A stretch of 64,000 bases of DNA from Aquimarina pacifica (GCF_000520955.1 NZ_JACC01000003.1:124001-188000); one strand, 5' to 3'. Shown: positions 1-10,254, counted from the first letter of the stretch. Translations and numbers: made by a program. The notes: a model not told the origin generated them from the sequence alone.

Positions 1-953
1 GGCCTTACAATATCGGGCAATTGATTTAGACCATATACAGGATTGTTTTTATAATCATTCTCAGAAACAACAATTTTATCAAAAGGATAAGGGCCTAAAC
101 GTTTCTGTAAAAAACTTAAAATTCGATCTATAGTCACAGATTTCATTTTAGGCATTAATTCATCATCATCAACGCTACTTACAAACTGAATCCCGTTAGA
201 CGGAAAATCATAAAAACTTGATTCTTTTTCTATATACAGCTTGACTTCATTTCTTTTATTGCCATATAATTGAATTGTTTTAGTAAGGTCATTTTCTGAT
301 AAGAGGAGTGATTCCTGTTGTAATTCACTCGTTACTTCATAATCTGTAGGTAGCGTTAGGTTTATTTGATAATTGCCTAAAGGAGCATAAAAATCATCAA
401 GGTTTTTATGACTATATATGTTCCATGTGGTATCATATACCGCAGGGACTATATACCAATGTTTTAGGCTAAAATTTTTGTTATTATGATACCCGTATCG
501 TGTAAATTTGGCATTTGGGATTTTTACTTTGTATGTTAATATAAAAGTCTGTTGTTGCCCGGGATAAATAGGAGAGGGACTATCTACCCATAAGATATCT
601 TGTATACCCTCATGTCTTCCCCATGTTAGTGGCGCCGAATTTTGATCCGATATATTTTGTATGGTAGTGCTCCCACGATCAATTTCCTTTGCAAAATAAA
701 ATTTCTTTAAAAAGTCTTCAGAAAATCGTTTACCTAGTGGAGTCGTTTTGTCAGAAAAACCATTTGCCCAATCATGAAAAAATATTTTATTAAGTATATC
801 ATTTGATGAGTTTTTGAATACTATTTCTTGCTTTATGGTCAGTGTTTTTTGTTCACTATCCAAAACCGCATTAATAGTAATATCATGTTGAGCCGAAGTT
901 TTTGTAAGTATAAAAAAAACAATTACAAAATGATATAGTTTTAAAGTCCTCAA
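1..953 (-). CDS. M1-like metallopeptidase (aminopeptidase-type), N-terminal part, cut by window edge
   Basis: The reading frame opens at a TTG (953-951) just after an in-frame TAA and stays open to position 1, so about 317 residues are present and the C-terminal end lies outside. The first 21 residues form a signal peptide ending in TSAQ, so the protein is exported. The body reads like the beta-rich N-terminal domain of M1-family peptidases, including a GPYPFDKIVVSEND stretch followed by NPVYGLNQLP near the cut. The catalytic HExxH would lie beyond the edge and cannot be checked. There is no ATG in frame near the start, so TTG is the only sensible choice. It follows uvrA and the LOG gene on the same strand after a 90-base gap. 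The family call comes from overall recognition and is moderately sure. Confidence 0.7.
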   Translation of the reverse strand, partial: MRTLKLYHFVIVFFILTKTSAQHDITINAVLDSEQKTLTIKQEIVFKNSSNDILNKIFFHDWANGFSDKTTPLGKRFSEDFLKKFYFAKEIDRGSTTIQNISDQNSAPLTWGRHEGIQDILWVDSPSPIYPGQQQTFILTYKVKIPNAKFTRYGYHNNKNFSLKHWYIVPAVYDTTWNIYSHKNLDDFYAPLGNYQINLTLPTDYEVTSELQQESLLLSENDLTKTIQLYGNKRNEVKLYIEKESSFYDFPSNGIQFVSSVDDDELMPKMKSVTIDRILSFLQKRLGPYPFDKIVVSENDYKNNPVYGLNQLPDIVR

Positions 954-1043
954 TTTTTATACAATGTTAAAATCACTTTTCAAATGGTTAAATATTTTAT
1001 ATATCCTTTCCAAACTAAGTAACTGATTTAATAATAAGATGTT

Positions 1044-1733
1044 TCAGAAATTAGGGCTTAAATTATATTCTCCATAGAATTTGTCCAAAATTTGAATCAC
1101 TTCTTGCGGAGTGTCTACAACATGAATAAGATCTAAATCTTGAGGGCTTATATTTTCGAATTTTTCTAATAATATTGTTTTTACCCAGTCCATTAGTCCT
1201 CCCCAAAATTCAGTACTTACTAATATTATAGGAAATTTTGCTATTTTTTTTGTTTGTATGAGAGTCATTGCTTCAAACAACTCATCTAGAGTACCAAATC
1301 CACCAGGCATTACAACAAATCCTTGTGAGTATTTTACAAACATTACTTTGCGAACAAAGAAATAATCAAAATCCAGACTTTTATCACTATCTATATAAGG
1401 ATTGTCATGTTGTTCAAACGGAAGGTCAATGTTTAATCCTACAGAAGTACCTCCGCCTAGATGTGCTCCTTTATTACCTGCTTCCATAATTCCTGGACCA
1501 CCACCGGTAATAACTCCATAGCCATTGTTTACAATTTCATGAGCGATTTCTGTAGCTAATTTGTAATATTTATTATCTGTTTTGGTTCGTGCAGATCCGA
1601 ATATCGATACACACGGTCCAATTTTACTCATTTTTTCAAATCCATTGACAAATTCTCCCATTATCTTGAAGATTGCCCATGAGTCGTTTGTTTTTATTTC
1701 ATTCCAGCCTTTATGGTGTTGTTCTTTTCTCAT
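1044..1733 (-). CDS. LOG family protein (TIGR00730-type, cytokinin-riboside phosphoribohydrolase-like)
   Basis: A 229-residue Rossmann-fold protein with both hallmark motifs of the LOG/TIGR00730 family: GGGPGIMEA at about residues 77-85 and PGGFGTLDE at about 143-151. Characterised members release the free base from nucleoside 5'-monophosphates; many were once labelled lysine decarboxylase without evidence. The length and motif spacing are normal for the family and the protein should be cytoplasmic. It starts at an ATG only 23 bases after the uvrA stop codon, so the two genes are probably co-transcribed. The bacterial role outside hormone-producing species is unclear, and I infer no specific substrate. 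Confidence 0.88.
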   Translation of the reverse strand: MRKEQHHKGWNEIKTNDSWAIFKIMGEFVNGFEKMSKIGPCVSIFGSARTKTDNKYYKLATEIAHEIVNNGYGVITGGGPGIMEAGNKGAHLGGGTSVGLNIDLPFEQHDNPYIDSDKSLDFDYFFVRKVMFVKYSQGFVVMPGGFGTLDELFEAMTLIQTKKIAKFPIILVSTEFWGGLMDWVKTILLEKFENISPQDLDLIHVVDTPQEVIQILDKFYGEYNLSPNF

Positions 1734-1756
1734 AATAAATGACTAATTCTTTTTAA

Positions 1757-4591
1757 TTATATGCTTAGTTCCTTTTTTAGAAACTTTGCTGTGTAACTTT
1801 TTTTATTTTTTATAATCTCTTCGGGGGTACCTTTGGCAACGATTTTACCACCATTTTTTCCCCCTTCATATCCAATATCAACAATATAATCTGCCATTTT
1901 TATGACATCCATATTGTGTTCGATAATTAATACAGTATTCCCTTTGTTAACAAGTGTGTTTAGTACGTCCATAAGAACACGAATATCCTCAAAATGTAAT
2001 CCTGTTGTAGGTTCGTCTAATATATAAAATGTATTACCAGTATCTCTTTTTGACAATTCTGTTGCTAATTTGATGCGCTGTGCCTCTCCTCCTGATAATG
2101 TAGTTGATTGTTGACCTAGGGTAATATATCCCAAACCAACATTCTGAATGGTTTTGAGTTTTCTGAAAATTTTAGGTACGTGCTCAAAGAACATACAGGA
2201 TTCATTTATTGTCATTTCTAAGACGTCTGCAATAGACTTTCCTTTGTATCTAATTTCTAGTGTTTCTCTGTTAAAACGTTTTCCTTGGCAGGTTTCACAT
2301 TCTACGTATACGTCTGGTAAGAAATTCATTTCTATAACACGCAATCCACCACCTTTACATGTTTCACATCTACCACCCTGGACATTAAAACTAAAACGCC
2401 CCGGTTTATAGCCTCGTATCATTGCCTCTGGGGTTTTTGCAAATAGACTCCGAATTTCAGAAAAAACGCCTGTGTATGTAGCAGGGTTAGATCTAGGAGT
2501 ACGCCCAATAGGAGACTGGTTGATATCAATTACTTTATCTAAATGTTCGAGCCCTTTGATACTTTTGTAGGGCATGGGTTTTTTTACACCATTAAAATAA
2601 TATGCATTTAGAATTGGATATAAGGTTTCGTTAATAAGAGTTGATTTTCCACTGCCAGAGACACCCGTTATGGCTACCATTTTTCCTAAAGGAATGTCTA
2701 TAGATACATTTTTTAAATTATTTCCAGTGGCTCCTTTTAATGAAATGGTTTTTCCGTTGCCTTCTCTTCTTTGTTCAGGAATCGCAATTTTCTTTTTTCC
2801 GCTCAAATAATCTGCGGTAAGTGTATTGTGCTTTTGTAATTCTTCAGGAGTTCCTTCGCTAATAATTTCTCCTCCATGTTTTCCTGCTAATGGACCAATA
2901 TCAATAACATGATCAGCACGTTCTATCATGTCTTTATCATGTTCTACTACGATCACAGAGTTGCCAATATCTCGTAATTGTACTAGTGAGTTTATAAGTT
3001 TTTCATTATCTCTTTGATGTAATCCAATACTTGGTTCATCAAGAATATAAAGTACTCCTACTAATTGCGACCCAATCTGCGTTGCTAATCGGATTCTTTG
3101 TGCTTCTCCTCCCGATAAGGATTTACTACTTCTATTTAGTGATAAATAGGTGAGGCCTACATCAATCAAAAATTGCAGTCGCGTATTAATTTCTTTTATT
3201 ACTTCGCTAGAAATTTTATTCTGACGCTCGGTTAATTGTTCTGGTAATATTTTACACCATTCGGATAGCTCGATAATATCCATTGCCGCTAATTCGGCTA
3301 TATTTTTTTTATTAACCTTGAAGTATAATGACTCTTTTCGCAATCTTGATCCCTGACATTCTGTACATTGAATGTTATCCATGAATTCTAAAGCCCATCT
3401 TTTTAATGATGTAGAATCATTATTTTTGTATGTGCTATCTATGAATGTAGCAATTCCTTCAAAATCAATTTTGTACTCTCTAGTTACACCCAGTGTTTTA
3501 CTGTTGATTTGAAATTTTTCTTTTCCTCCGTAAAGGATAATTTGCATTGCTTCTTGAGGGATGTTTTCAATGGGGTCACTAAGTTTAAAATCAAATCGTT
3601 GTGCAATGAGTTCTAATTGCTTAAAAATCCAATTATTCTTTTGTGGCCCTTGTGGCGCTAAACCACCATTTTTTATAGATTTAGAGGTGTCAGGAATTAT
3701 TTTCTTTTCATTTACTTCATAAAGTGTTCCTATACCATTACAATTAGGGCATGCTCCCTTTGGCGAATTAAATGAAAAATTATTCGGTTCGGGGTTGGGA
3801 TATGAAATTCCGCTTGACGGGCACATCAAATTTCGACTAAAAAAGCGCGCCTCTTTTGATCCCTGCTCAATAACCATTAATACATCATCACCATGATACA
3901 TAGCTGTATTAATCGTTTCCATTAAACGCTTTGAATTAATTTGATCTTGCGTTACTAATAATCTATCGATAACGATCTCAATATCATGAGTTTTATATCG
4001 ATCAAGCTTCATACCCTTGGTAATATCTTTAATTTCTCCATTGGTACGAACTTTTACAAATCCTTGCTTAGCAATTTGCTCAAAAAGTTCTCTGTAATGT
4101 CCTTTTCGGGACCGTATTACAGGGGCTAGAATGTTTATTTTTTTTCCTTCGAAATCTTTTAGGATGAGATTTTGTATTTGCTCATCACTATAGCTTACCA
4201 TTTTTTCTCCGGTATTATAGCTGTAGGCATCGCTACCTCTAGAATATAATAGTCTTAAAAAATCGTAAATCTCTGTTATTGTGCCTACTGTACTACGAGG
4301 GCTTTTACTGGTTGTTTTTTGCTCTATGGCAATCACAGGAGACAATCCATCAATTTTGTCAACATCGGGTCGTTCTAACCCTCCTAAGAACTGACGCGCA
4401 TAGGCAGAAAATGTTTCTATATATCGTCTTTGCCCTTCGGCATAGATGGTGTCAAAAGCTAATGAAGATTTTCCCGAACCTGATAGTCCGGTTATAACTA
4501 CGAGTTTTTCTCGGGGTATAGTTACATCAATATCTTTTAGATTGTGAACACGTGCTCCTAAAACTTCTATGTGGTCTTGTGATCCAGTCAT
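1757..4591 (-). CDS. uvrA: UvrABC excinuclease subunit A
   Basis: A full-length UvrA (944 residues), the damage-sensing ATPase of nucleotide excision repair that loads UvrB on distorted DNA. Two ABC modules are visible. Walker A motifs are GLSGSGKSS near the N-terminus and GVSGSGKST in the second half. Both signature motifs (LSGGEAQRI) and Walker B segments ([20 protein letters not shown]) are present. The second zinc module is intact (CETCKGGG and CETCQGKR). The first keeps only one complete Cys pair (CPNC), with CPSS in place of the other. The ATG start lies in front of the conserved [14 protein letters not shown] opening. It leads a minus-strand unit with the LOG gene. Confidence 0.97.
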   Translation of the reverse strand: MTGSQDHIEVLGARVHNLKDIDVTIPREKLVVITGLSGSGKSSLAFDTIYAEGQRRYIETFSAYARQFLGGLERPDVDKIDGLSPVIAIEQKTTSKSPRSTVGTITEIYDFLRLLYSRGSDAYSYNTGEKMVSYSDEQIQNLILKDFEGKKINILAPVIRSRKGHYRELFEQIAKQGFVKVRTNGEIKDITKGMKLDRYKTHDIEIVIDRLLVTQDQINSKRLMETINTAMYHGDDVLMVIEQGSKEARFFSRNLMCPSSGISYPNPEPNNFSFNSPKGACPNCNGIGTLYEVNEKKIIPDTSKSIKNGGLAPQGPQKNNWIFKQLELIAQRFDFKLSDPIENIPQEAMQIILYGGKEKFQINSKTLGVTREYKIDFEGIATFIDSTYKNNDSTSLKRWALEFMDNIQCTECQGSRLRKESLYFKVNKKNIAELAAMDIIELSEWCKILPEQLTERQNKISSEVIKEINTRLQFLIDVGLTYLSLNRSSKSLSGGEAQRIRLATQIGSQLVGVLYILDEPSIGLHQRDNEKLINSLVQLRDIGNSVIVVEHDKDMIERADHVIDIGPLAGKHGGEIISEGTPEELQKHNTLTADYLSGKKKIAIPEQRREGNGKTISLKGATGNNLKNVSIDIPLGKMVAITGVSGSGKSTLINETLYPILNAYYFNGVKKPMPYKSIKGLEHLDKVIDINQSPIGRTPRSNPATYTGVFSEIRSLFAKTPEAMIRGYKPGRFSFNVQGGRCETCKGGGLRVIEMNFLPDVYVECETCQGKRFNRETLEIRYKGKSIADVLEMTINESCMFFEHVPKIFRKLKTIQNVGLGYITLGQQSTTLSGGEAQRIKLATELSKRDTGNTFYILDEPTTGLHFEDIRVLMDVLNTLVNKGNTVLIIEHNMDVIKMADYIVDIGYEGGKNGGKIVAKGTPEEIIKNKKSYTAKFLKKELSI

Positions 4592-4673
4592 ATTTTTTTT
4601 GCCAAGATTGCAAATGTAGTTAATTGACCTCGTTTTGAGAAATAGAAGAGTTTCAGTTTTGTTAAGTGCATAC

Positions 4674-4681
4674 TAATTTTG
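4674..4681 (+). promoter_or_regulatory. Candidate -7 box (TAATTTTG)
   Basis: TAATTTTG fits the Bacteroidota -7 consensus TAnnTTTG and lies 56 bases before the ATG at 4738. No TTG is found at the usual 17-23 base spacing, so this is only a half-supported promoter. It does argue against the alternative ATG at 4666, which would lie before the box. Confidence 0.4.
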
Positions 4682-4737
4682 TAATATGTTTTCAAATAAT
4701 AGGTATTGTTATTACATTAGATAAAAAAATTAAAGAT

Positions 4738-5262
4738 ATGATTTTAGGCATAGGTTCAAGAATAAAACATTCAGAATTTGGATTGGGTGTGGTAACCAAT
4801 GTAACTTCAAAAATGTATTGGGTAACTTTTATTGATAATGGATTAGAGACTATTGATATTGAAGATGACTTTGAGGTTATTGATGGTGTAGAAGATGAAG
4901 TAGATACCGTTAGTTTTTATGAGGTAGAGAAGACGTTTAGAGAGCTTTTAAAGCGATATAGTGATGTCTCAGAAATTGTTCCTATAGCAGATAAATGGAA
5001 AGGAGGTGTACTTAGTATGCAACCAGCAGATCAGAACTTGACTTCAAAAGAAGTGCCTATCGATACTTTTTTTCATAAAATTGTAATGGTACGTGATCGT
5101 ATTCGCGTAATGGAGCAAAAAATAAATAGTTCCTCTCTGGATGATCAAGATAAAATTGATTTGCAGCAATATATTACTCGCATTTATGGTAGTTTAACCA
5201 CATTTAATGTCCTGTTTAAAAATAAGTCACAACAATTTACAGGAAGTAGTAGTAAAAAATAA
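4738..5262 (+). CDS. Conserved flavobacterial hypothetical protein
   Basis: A 174-residue soluble protein opening with MILGIGSRIKHSEFGLGVV, a small beta-rich module that resembles the N-terminal part of proteins described as following a GxVxH/FGxG pattern. The rest is charged and probably helical, ending in a Ser/Lys-rich tail. No signal peptide or membrane segment is seen. The frame extends upstream to an ATG at 4666, but I chose 4738 because conserved-looking sequence begins there and a -7 promoter box lies between the two. It diverges from uvrA. I do not know its function and the family is recognised only as a common hypothetical of the group. Confidence 0.72.
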   Translation: MILGIGSRIKHSEFGLGVVTNVTSKMYWVTFIDNGLETIDIEDDFEVIDGVEDEVDTVSFYEVEKTFRELLKRYSDVSEIVPIADKWKGGVLSMQPADQNLTSKEVPIDTFFHKIVMVRDRIRVMEQKINSSSLDDQDKIDLQQYITRIYGSLTTFNVLFKNKSQQFTGSSSKK

Positions 5263-5318
5263 AGATCATACTTATTTTATACACTAATATCTACTTTATC
5301 GTATAAACTACAAAAATA

Positions 5319-6029
5319 TTAATTAGACCAGGTTTTTAAATTAGAAATTGGAATTCCGAAACCAAGAAGTTTGTGTTGCTGAGATATATAGGCGCCACTT
5401 TGTGTTGTTGTCCAATTTTCCCAAGTGGCTTCGATACCTCCGATAGGAATAATTGAGACCCACATTTTATAGGTTAAAGGAAGGTGATTTTTATTCACTT
5501 TCCAGAGATAACTATCACCTGGTGTAGTGCCACCAGAAGCATATTTTACTAACAGAGCTTTGGTGTTATCTTCTAGTGTTACTATTTCGCGAGTAACTCC
5601 TTTATCAAATAATTTATGTGGGGCAACTACCCAAAAAGAATCATTATTAAAAAAGGCTAATGCCTTGGTAAGAAGTTTTTCTTTTTTACTTTTACTGATG
5701 GTGTTATTTTTTAGCCTGCTTTTAGAACTATCAATTAGGTTAAGATATGCAGTATGTTCATCCCATTGTACCGTAACGAGTCCTTGTTTTTTATCCCAGA
5801 TATAGTGATGTTTGTTTCTAAAAGTCCATTGTATATAATCGGTTTGTATGAATGCTTCATGGCGCACTGCTTTTTGTATTTTTAGGGCAAAATTATCAGC
5901 TTCTTGCCCTGATTTTCCTTTAGGAAGTTTCTCATTCAAAGAAAAATACAGTGTTGCTATCGTGATGGAAGCTAGCACAATTATACTTATTACAAGTATT
6001 TTGAGTAATTTTAAGAGCTTTTTTTTCAA
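5319..6029 (-). CDS. Membrane-anchored hypothetical protein
   Basis: A 236-residue protein with a lysine-rich N-terminus and a hydrophobic stretch at about residues 8-29, which is either an uncleaved anchor or a signal peptide. The remainder is beta-rich and would face the periplasm. A C-terminal region with GDSYLWKVNKNHLPLTYKMW, meaning alternating strands with many aromatic residues, is suggestive of a LolA/LolB-like curved sheet, but I cannot confirm this. It converges on the preceding small gene with a 56-base gap. Its start is only about 108 bases from the chosen start of the divergent histidine kinase, so the two share a very short regulatory space. Function unknown. Confidence 0.65.
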   Translation of the reverse strand: MKKKLLKLLKILVISIIVLASITIATLYFSLNEKLPKGKSGQEADNFALKIQKAVRHEAFIQTDYIQWTFRNKHHYIWDKKQGLVTVQWDEHTAYLNLIDSSKSRLKNNTISKSKKEKLLTKALAFFNNDSFWVVAPHKLFDKGVTREIVTLEDNTKALLVKYASGGTTPGDSYLWKVNKNHLPLTYKMWVSIIPIGGIEATWENWTTTQSGAYISQQHKLLGFGIPISNLKTWSN

Positions 6030-6136
6030 TAGATTATGGATTAATGATGCCTTTTTACTTTTAAAAAGCTTTTTTGAAAAAAATTAACGTAGGATTTTTT
6101 AGTACATTGTCAAAATCAAATTTATTAAAAACAATT

Positions 6137-8941
6137 TTGAAAACTACTTTTATACCCAAAATATTTAATCTTTTCATCCTATTCTGTTTGTTGTATTGCT
6201 CTGCATATAGTCAAAACAAGAGTTTGGTTGATAGTCTTACTACTCGATTAAAAGTAGCAGAAGAGAGTGAGCATACTGCTATTTTAATTAATCTAGCAAA
6301 AGCTCATATTAATAATGATTACAAAAAGGCAATAAAGTATGCTAAGCAATCTATTAAATTGAGTGAGAATTATAAGGATTCTATTCAAATAGGAGTTGCA
6401 AATATTATTATTGGAGAGGCTTATATGACTTCTGGTGAGTTTACTTTCTCTAAAGAGCATTTTACTATAGCGAATGAATTGTTTTCTACCATAAAAAGTG
6501 ATGAAAATGAGGCATGGTTATATGGGAGTATGGGAGACTTATATCTAAAGTGTCAAGAGAATGGCAAGGCTAAAGAGTGTTTTCTTAAAAGTCTTGAGAT
6601 AGGTAAAAAAATAGGGAATCTTACTACCGTTACCTGGGCAATGAATAATTTGGTTTCTATCTATGCGTATAATGGAGAAAAGAAATTAGCAAAAAAAACA
6701 GCTTTGAAAGCCTTAGAGGTAGCATACGAATTAGGGGATGATAATTTGAAAATTAATCTTCATGTAAAAATAGGTAATCTATTAAAGAATCAGAGGAATA
6801 TAGATGAAGCTAACATGCACTTTGATAAAGCCTTGGCCTTATCCAAAAAAAAACGTAATAATAGGGCTATTACACATATTTTGGTTGAGAGAGGAGTACT
6901 GTTTAATATGCATGATATGCATGAGGAAGCTATAAAGCAATATTTAGAGGCGCTGAGAATATGTCAAGAGCAAGGGTATTTGTTTACAAGCACCTATGTG
7001 TATGTTAATTTGGGTTTAAGTCATTTTGAGAAAGGGGATTATGATGTTGCCTTACGTTATTTTGATAAAGGTATTAAAGTTGCTGAAGAAATAGAAAATA
7101 ACGACCGAGTAGCATCTATAAACATCTATGTAGCTGGTGTTCATGTAGAAAGAGGAGACTATAAAAAAGGGATTGAATTGTTATATAATAGTTTAATGTA
7201 TTATGAACAAAAAGATGATAAGTCCTCATTAGTAGATCTATACATAAGTATTGGTGATGCCTTTTATCAATTTAATGAACTGGTGGCTGCAGAAGACAAT
7301 TTTCAAAATGCATTGAAATTATCAAAAGAAATAGATGATACATGGAGCATTTCGACAGTTCATCTTGGATTAGGAAAGATTGATAGTAAACAAAAAAAAT
7401 ATGATGAAGCTCTAGTACATTTGAATATTTCTTTTAGAGGCTTTACAGAAATTGAAAACTCTAAGGGCCTTTTTGATTACTACAATGAAATGGCCGAAAT
7501 TATGATTCAACAAGGAGAAACAGGAAAGGCACTGTATTGGATGGAAAAGGTAATAGAGGATGAAGAAGAATTAACCGAATTTAATGAAATAGCTATAAAA
7601 TCTTATACCAGACTTGGTAATATTTATATTGCCTTAGAGAATTATGAAAAAGCCATCGTATTTTTTCAGAAAAGTCTGACTTTATCACTTAAAACAAAAT
7701 CGAGAAAAAAAACAAAAGATAATTATCACGGATTATCGCAATGTTATGAAAAATTAAATAAAAATAAGGAAGGGCTTGAATATTATAAAAAGTATTCTAG
7801 GATTAAGGATAGTCTTTTTAGTTTGGATAAAATTAAGGAGATCTCCAACATTCACATAAAGTATAATACTGAAAAAAAAGAACAAGCAATTGGTTTTTTA
7901 CAAAAAGAGAAAAAATACCAAAGTATTCTATTACAAAATCAAAATGAGCAGTTAAATAGGATGCAACTTGAAAAAGATCTTGAAGCAGGACAGCGCAAGC
8001 TGGATATCATAAAACTGCAGATGATACGCAGAAAAAACAAAATTAGTCAATTGAACATGCAGGATAGTTTGCAAACTGCAGAAAAAGAGATTCAGAAAAA
8101 TCAGATCAAAATTCAGAAATCATTATTAGCAAGAGAAGCGTTAGTGCGTAATATTGCAATAACGGGTAGTATTTTGGCATTGCTAATTTCGTTTTTTATA
8201 TTCATGTATTATCGTCAGCGATTAAAAACTCAAAAGCTGATTACCAAAAAAGAAATTGAAGCAATTAATGCAGCTAACCAAGGGCGTGATAAAGAAAGAG
8301 AACGAATTGCAAAAGAATTGCATGACGGAATAGGAGGGAACCTCGCTGCTATCAAGTTGGATTTAAATAGAATAACAAATACATCAGATTCAGATTTACA
8401 GAATATTATACGAAATATTGATGGTACCTATAATGAGGTACGTGCACTTTCTCATCATCTAATACCTTCTAATATTTTAAAAAACACTTTTGAAAAGTTG
8501 ATTACTGATTACCTTTTAGATTTGTCAAAAACATGTGATTTTGAGATTTATTATGACTTTTATCCTCCTTCGGGTTTTAATCAATTAAATGACCGAATCA
8601 AGATTGAACTGTATCGAATAACACAAGAATTAATAAGTAATATTATAAAACATGCACAGGCCGATAGGATCGATTTACAGTTTACAATTCTCGATGGTGA
8701 TGTTAAACTTATTATCGAAGATAATGGTATTGGTTTTGATAAGGAAAAAACAAGTAAAGGTATTGGACTCAGAAATATAGTTTCTCGAGCAGAATCAATG
8801 GGAGGCACTATGTTTATTGATACAATGCTCAATAGAGGTACTATTATAGAAATTGCGGTACCTTTACTAGAAAAGAAAACATCCATTCGTAAAAGAAAAC
8901 GGTTTAGAAAAGTGTTGACAAGTTTATTTGCGTATAATTAA
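6137..8941 (+). CDS. TPR-repeat sensor histidine kinase (NarL/HisKA_3 type)
   Basis: A signal peptide (ILFCLLYCSAYSQ) is followed by about 550 residues of tetratricopeptide repeats, a coiled coil, a membrane segment at about residues 672-694, then a HisKA_3 dimerisation region with RERIAKELHDG (phospho-His near 729) and a HATPase domain (NIIKHA, EDNGIGF, KGIGLRN). This is the common Bacteroidota two-component sensor that senses through a periplasmic TPR domain and phosphorylates a LuxR-type regulator. No response regulator is adjacent, so its partner is elsewhere. Start choice: no ATG is available. A TTG at 6074 gives 21 extra residues before the signal peptide, while TTG at 6137 begins it directly with MKTTFIPKIF, so I use 6137. 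The kinase assignment is firm and the start is not. Confidence 0.88.
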   Translation: MKTTFIPKIFNLFILFCLLYCSAYSQNKSLVDSLTTRLKVAEESEHTAILINLAKAHINNDYKKAIKYAKQSIKLSENYKDSIQIGVANIIIGEAYMTSGEFTFSKEHFTIANELFSTIKSDENEAWLYGSMGDLYLKCQENGKAKECFLKSLEIGKKIGNLTTVTWAMNNLVSIYAYNGEKKLAKKTALKALEVAYELGDDNLKINLHVKIGNLLKNQRNIDEANMHFDKALALSKKKRNNRAITHILVERGVLFNMHDMHEEAIKQYLEALRICQEQGYLFTSTYVYVNLGLSHFEKGDYDVALRYFDKGIKVAEEIENNDRVASINIYVAGVHVERGDYKKGIELLYNSLMYYEQKDDKSSLVDLYISIGDAFYQFNELVAAEDNFQNALKLSKEIDDTWSISTVHLGLGKIDSKQKKYDEALVHLNISFRGFTEIENSKGLFDYYNEMAEIMIQQGETGKALYWMEKVIEDEEELTEFNEIAIKSYTRLGNIYIALENYEKAIVFFQKSLTLSLKTKSRKKTKDNYHGLSQCYEKLNKNKEGLEYYKKYSRIKDSLFSLDKIKEISNIHIKYNTEKKEQAIGFLQKEKKYQSILLQNQNEQLNRMQLEKDLEAGQRKLDIIKLQMIRRKNKISQLNMQDSLQTAEKEIQKNQIKIQKSLLAREALVRNIAITGSILALLISFFIFMYYRQRLKTQKLITKKEIEAINAANQGRDKERERIAKELHDGIGGNLAAIKLDLNRITNTSDSDLQNIIRNIDGTYNEVRALSHHLIPSNILKNTFEKLITDYLLDLSKTCDFEIYYDFYPPSGFNQLNDRIKIELYRITQELISNIIKHAQADRIDLQFTILDGDVKLIIEDNGIGFDKEKTSKGIGLRNIVSRAESMGGTMFIDTMLNRGTIIEIAVPLLEKKTSIRKRKRFRKVLTSLFAYN

Positions 8942-9063
8942 TAGAGGAGCTGTTATACTAGATATTATCAAAAACTTCAATATCTAAGGATAACTGGATT
9001 AATGATCAATCGATATATCTTTCCAAGTTTCTAAATTACATACGGGTAAAAGGATACCCCTTT

Positions 9064-9077
9064 ACTTGATATCAAGT
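9064..9077. repeat. Perfect 14-base palindrome between convergent genes
   Basis: ACTTGATATCAAGT is a perfect palindrome in the gap between the convergent histidine kinase and aroB genes, followed by CATTTTT on the plus strand. It could be a weak loop-free terminator stem or a protein-binding site. An 8-base inverted repeat (TAGATATT/AATATCTA at 8959-8966 and 8979-8986) lies closer to the kinase stop. Neither has a good T-tract. Confidence 0.35.
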
Positions 9078-9114
9078 CATTTTTAGACACGAACAATGTT
9101 AGCTCATGATAGAG

Positions 9115-10185
9115 TTAAAGTCCTGCATAATAACTGAAGGACTTATGTATTAACGCATCAGGGACAATACAGTTAAAAGTAGCATCGCCAATAGAATTAA
9201 GTAGTACAAAGTATATATTTCCTTTTTCATTTTTCTTATCATGAATAAGCAAATCCATAATATCTTGATGATCTTTTGGGTCTATATCTATTTTCGGAAA
9301 TGTTGCCAAAATTACCTCACTAATGTTTTGTAACTCATCAGAAGTAAGTGATAATAATTCTACAGAAATAAACGCTTCCATAATCATTCCTATAGCAATG
9401 GCCTCGCCATGAAGTAATACAGGTTTTTCAGGATTTGTAAGATAAAAAGATTCAATAGCATGGCCTAGTGTATGTCCAAAATTCAGATATTTTCTAATAT
9501 TTTGCTCAGTTGGATCTTCAAAAACGATTTTGTTTTTTATAACGACAGAGTCATAAATCATTTCACTCAGATCATCAAATTTTAATTTGGATAGATCGCT
9601 TAATTTTTTCCAATATGATTGGTCCTGTATCAAACCATGTTTCAACATTTCTGCAAAACCACTACACATTTGGTTAACTGGCAATGTCTCTAAGTACTCT
9701 GTATCAACAAGTACCATTTCTGATTCACTGATTACACCTACCATGTTTTTCAAATTACCCAGGTCTACTCCAGTTTTTCCTCCTACAGATGCATCTACCA
9801 TTGCAAGTAATGAAGTAGGAACATTGATATAACTAATTCCTCTTTTGTAAGTACATGCAATAAAACCTCCTAAATCCGTTACAACACCACCACCAAGATT
9901 GATTAGTAACCCTTTTCTATCAAAACCTAATTCAGAAAGGGCGTTCCATACACCAGTACAGGTCTCTATATTTTTATGAATTTCGCCAGGTTCAATTTCT
10001 ATAACTTCTATATTATATTCTTTTTCAATCTTACTCATTAGTAAGGATAGGCAGTGTTCATGGGTATTGCTATCAACAAGAATACATATTTTTGAGTGAT
10101 TTGCTTTTTCTAAATAGGTATTAAGGGCAGTATAACATTCCTGATCAAAATATACTACAGAATCTTTAGAAACTATTGGCGTCAT
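9115..10185 (-). CDS. aroB: 3-dehydroquinate synthase
   Basis: AroB converts DAHP to 3-dehydroquinate, the second step of the shikimate pathway, in the cytoplasm using NAD+ and a divalent metal. At 356 residues it has normal length. Visible signatures are GGGVVTDLGGF (dinucleotide loop), VDASVGGKTGVDL, and the metal-ligand regions LHGEAIAIGM and FGHTLGHAIE. The ATG start precedes the usual N-terminal strand. It diverges from the proline dehydrogenase gene across a 164-base gap that contains an 11-base inverted repeat. aroC of the same pathway is far away at 58.4 kb, so the pathway genes are scattered here. The assignment is secure. Confidence 0.96.
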   Translation of the reverse strand: MTPIVSKDSVVYFDQECYTALNTYLEKANHSKICILVDSNTHEHCLSLLMSKIEKEYNIEVIEIEPGEIHKNIETCTGVWNALSELGFDRKGLLINLGGGVVTDLGGFIACTYKRGISYINVPTSLLAMVDASVGGKTGVDLGNLKNMVGVISESEMVLVDTEYLETLPVNQMCSGFAEMLKHGLIQDQSYWKKLSDLSKLKFDDLSEMIYDSVVIKNKIVFEDPTEQNIRKYLNFGHTLGHAIESFYLTNPEKPVLLHGEAIAIGMIMEAFISVELLSLTSDELQNISEVILATFPKIDIDPKDHQDIMDLLIHDKKNEKGNIYFVLLNSIGDATFNCIVPDALIHKSFSYYAGL

Positions 10186-10214
10186 ATGGTGTGAATTATT
10201 GGCACGAAATTAAG

Positions 10215-10248
10215 TAGAATTTGTAATAAAATAAACCTACAAATTCTA
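10215..10248. repeat. 11-base inverted repeat in the aroB/proline dehydrogenase divergent promoter region
   Basis: TAGAATTTGTA (10215-10225) and TACAAATTCTA (10238-10248) form a perfect inverted repeat with a 12-base spacer. The left arm covers the candidate -33 TTG and the right arm touches the -7 box of the plus-strand promoter. That is the geometry of an operator. It lacks a T-tract and lies between divergent genes, so a terminator is unlikely. Confidence 0.5.
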
Positions 10249-10254
10249 TATTTG
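10221..10254 (+). promoter_or_regulatory. Candidate promoter for proline dehydrogenase
   Basis: TTG at 10221-10223 and TATATTTG at 10247-10254 match the Bacteroidota -33/-7 elements with a 23-base spacer, at the upper end of the usual range. The predicted transcript would have a leader of about 90 bases before the ATG at 10350. Confidence 0.5.

Noticed and set aside
4666..4737. Upstream ATG extending the small conserved gene by 24 residues
   Set aside because: The extra residues are hydrophobic and unlike the conserved part, and a -7 promoter box lies after this ATG.
5276..5307. TTTATAC/GTATAAA inverted repeat between convergent genes
   Set aside because: Seven weak base pairs and no T-tract; chance is likely in AT-rich sequence.
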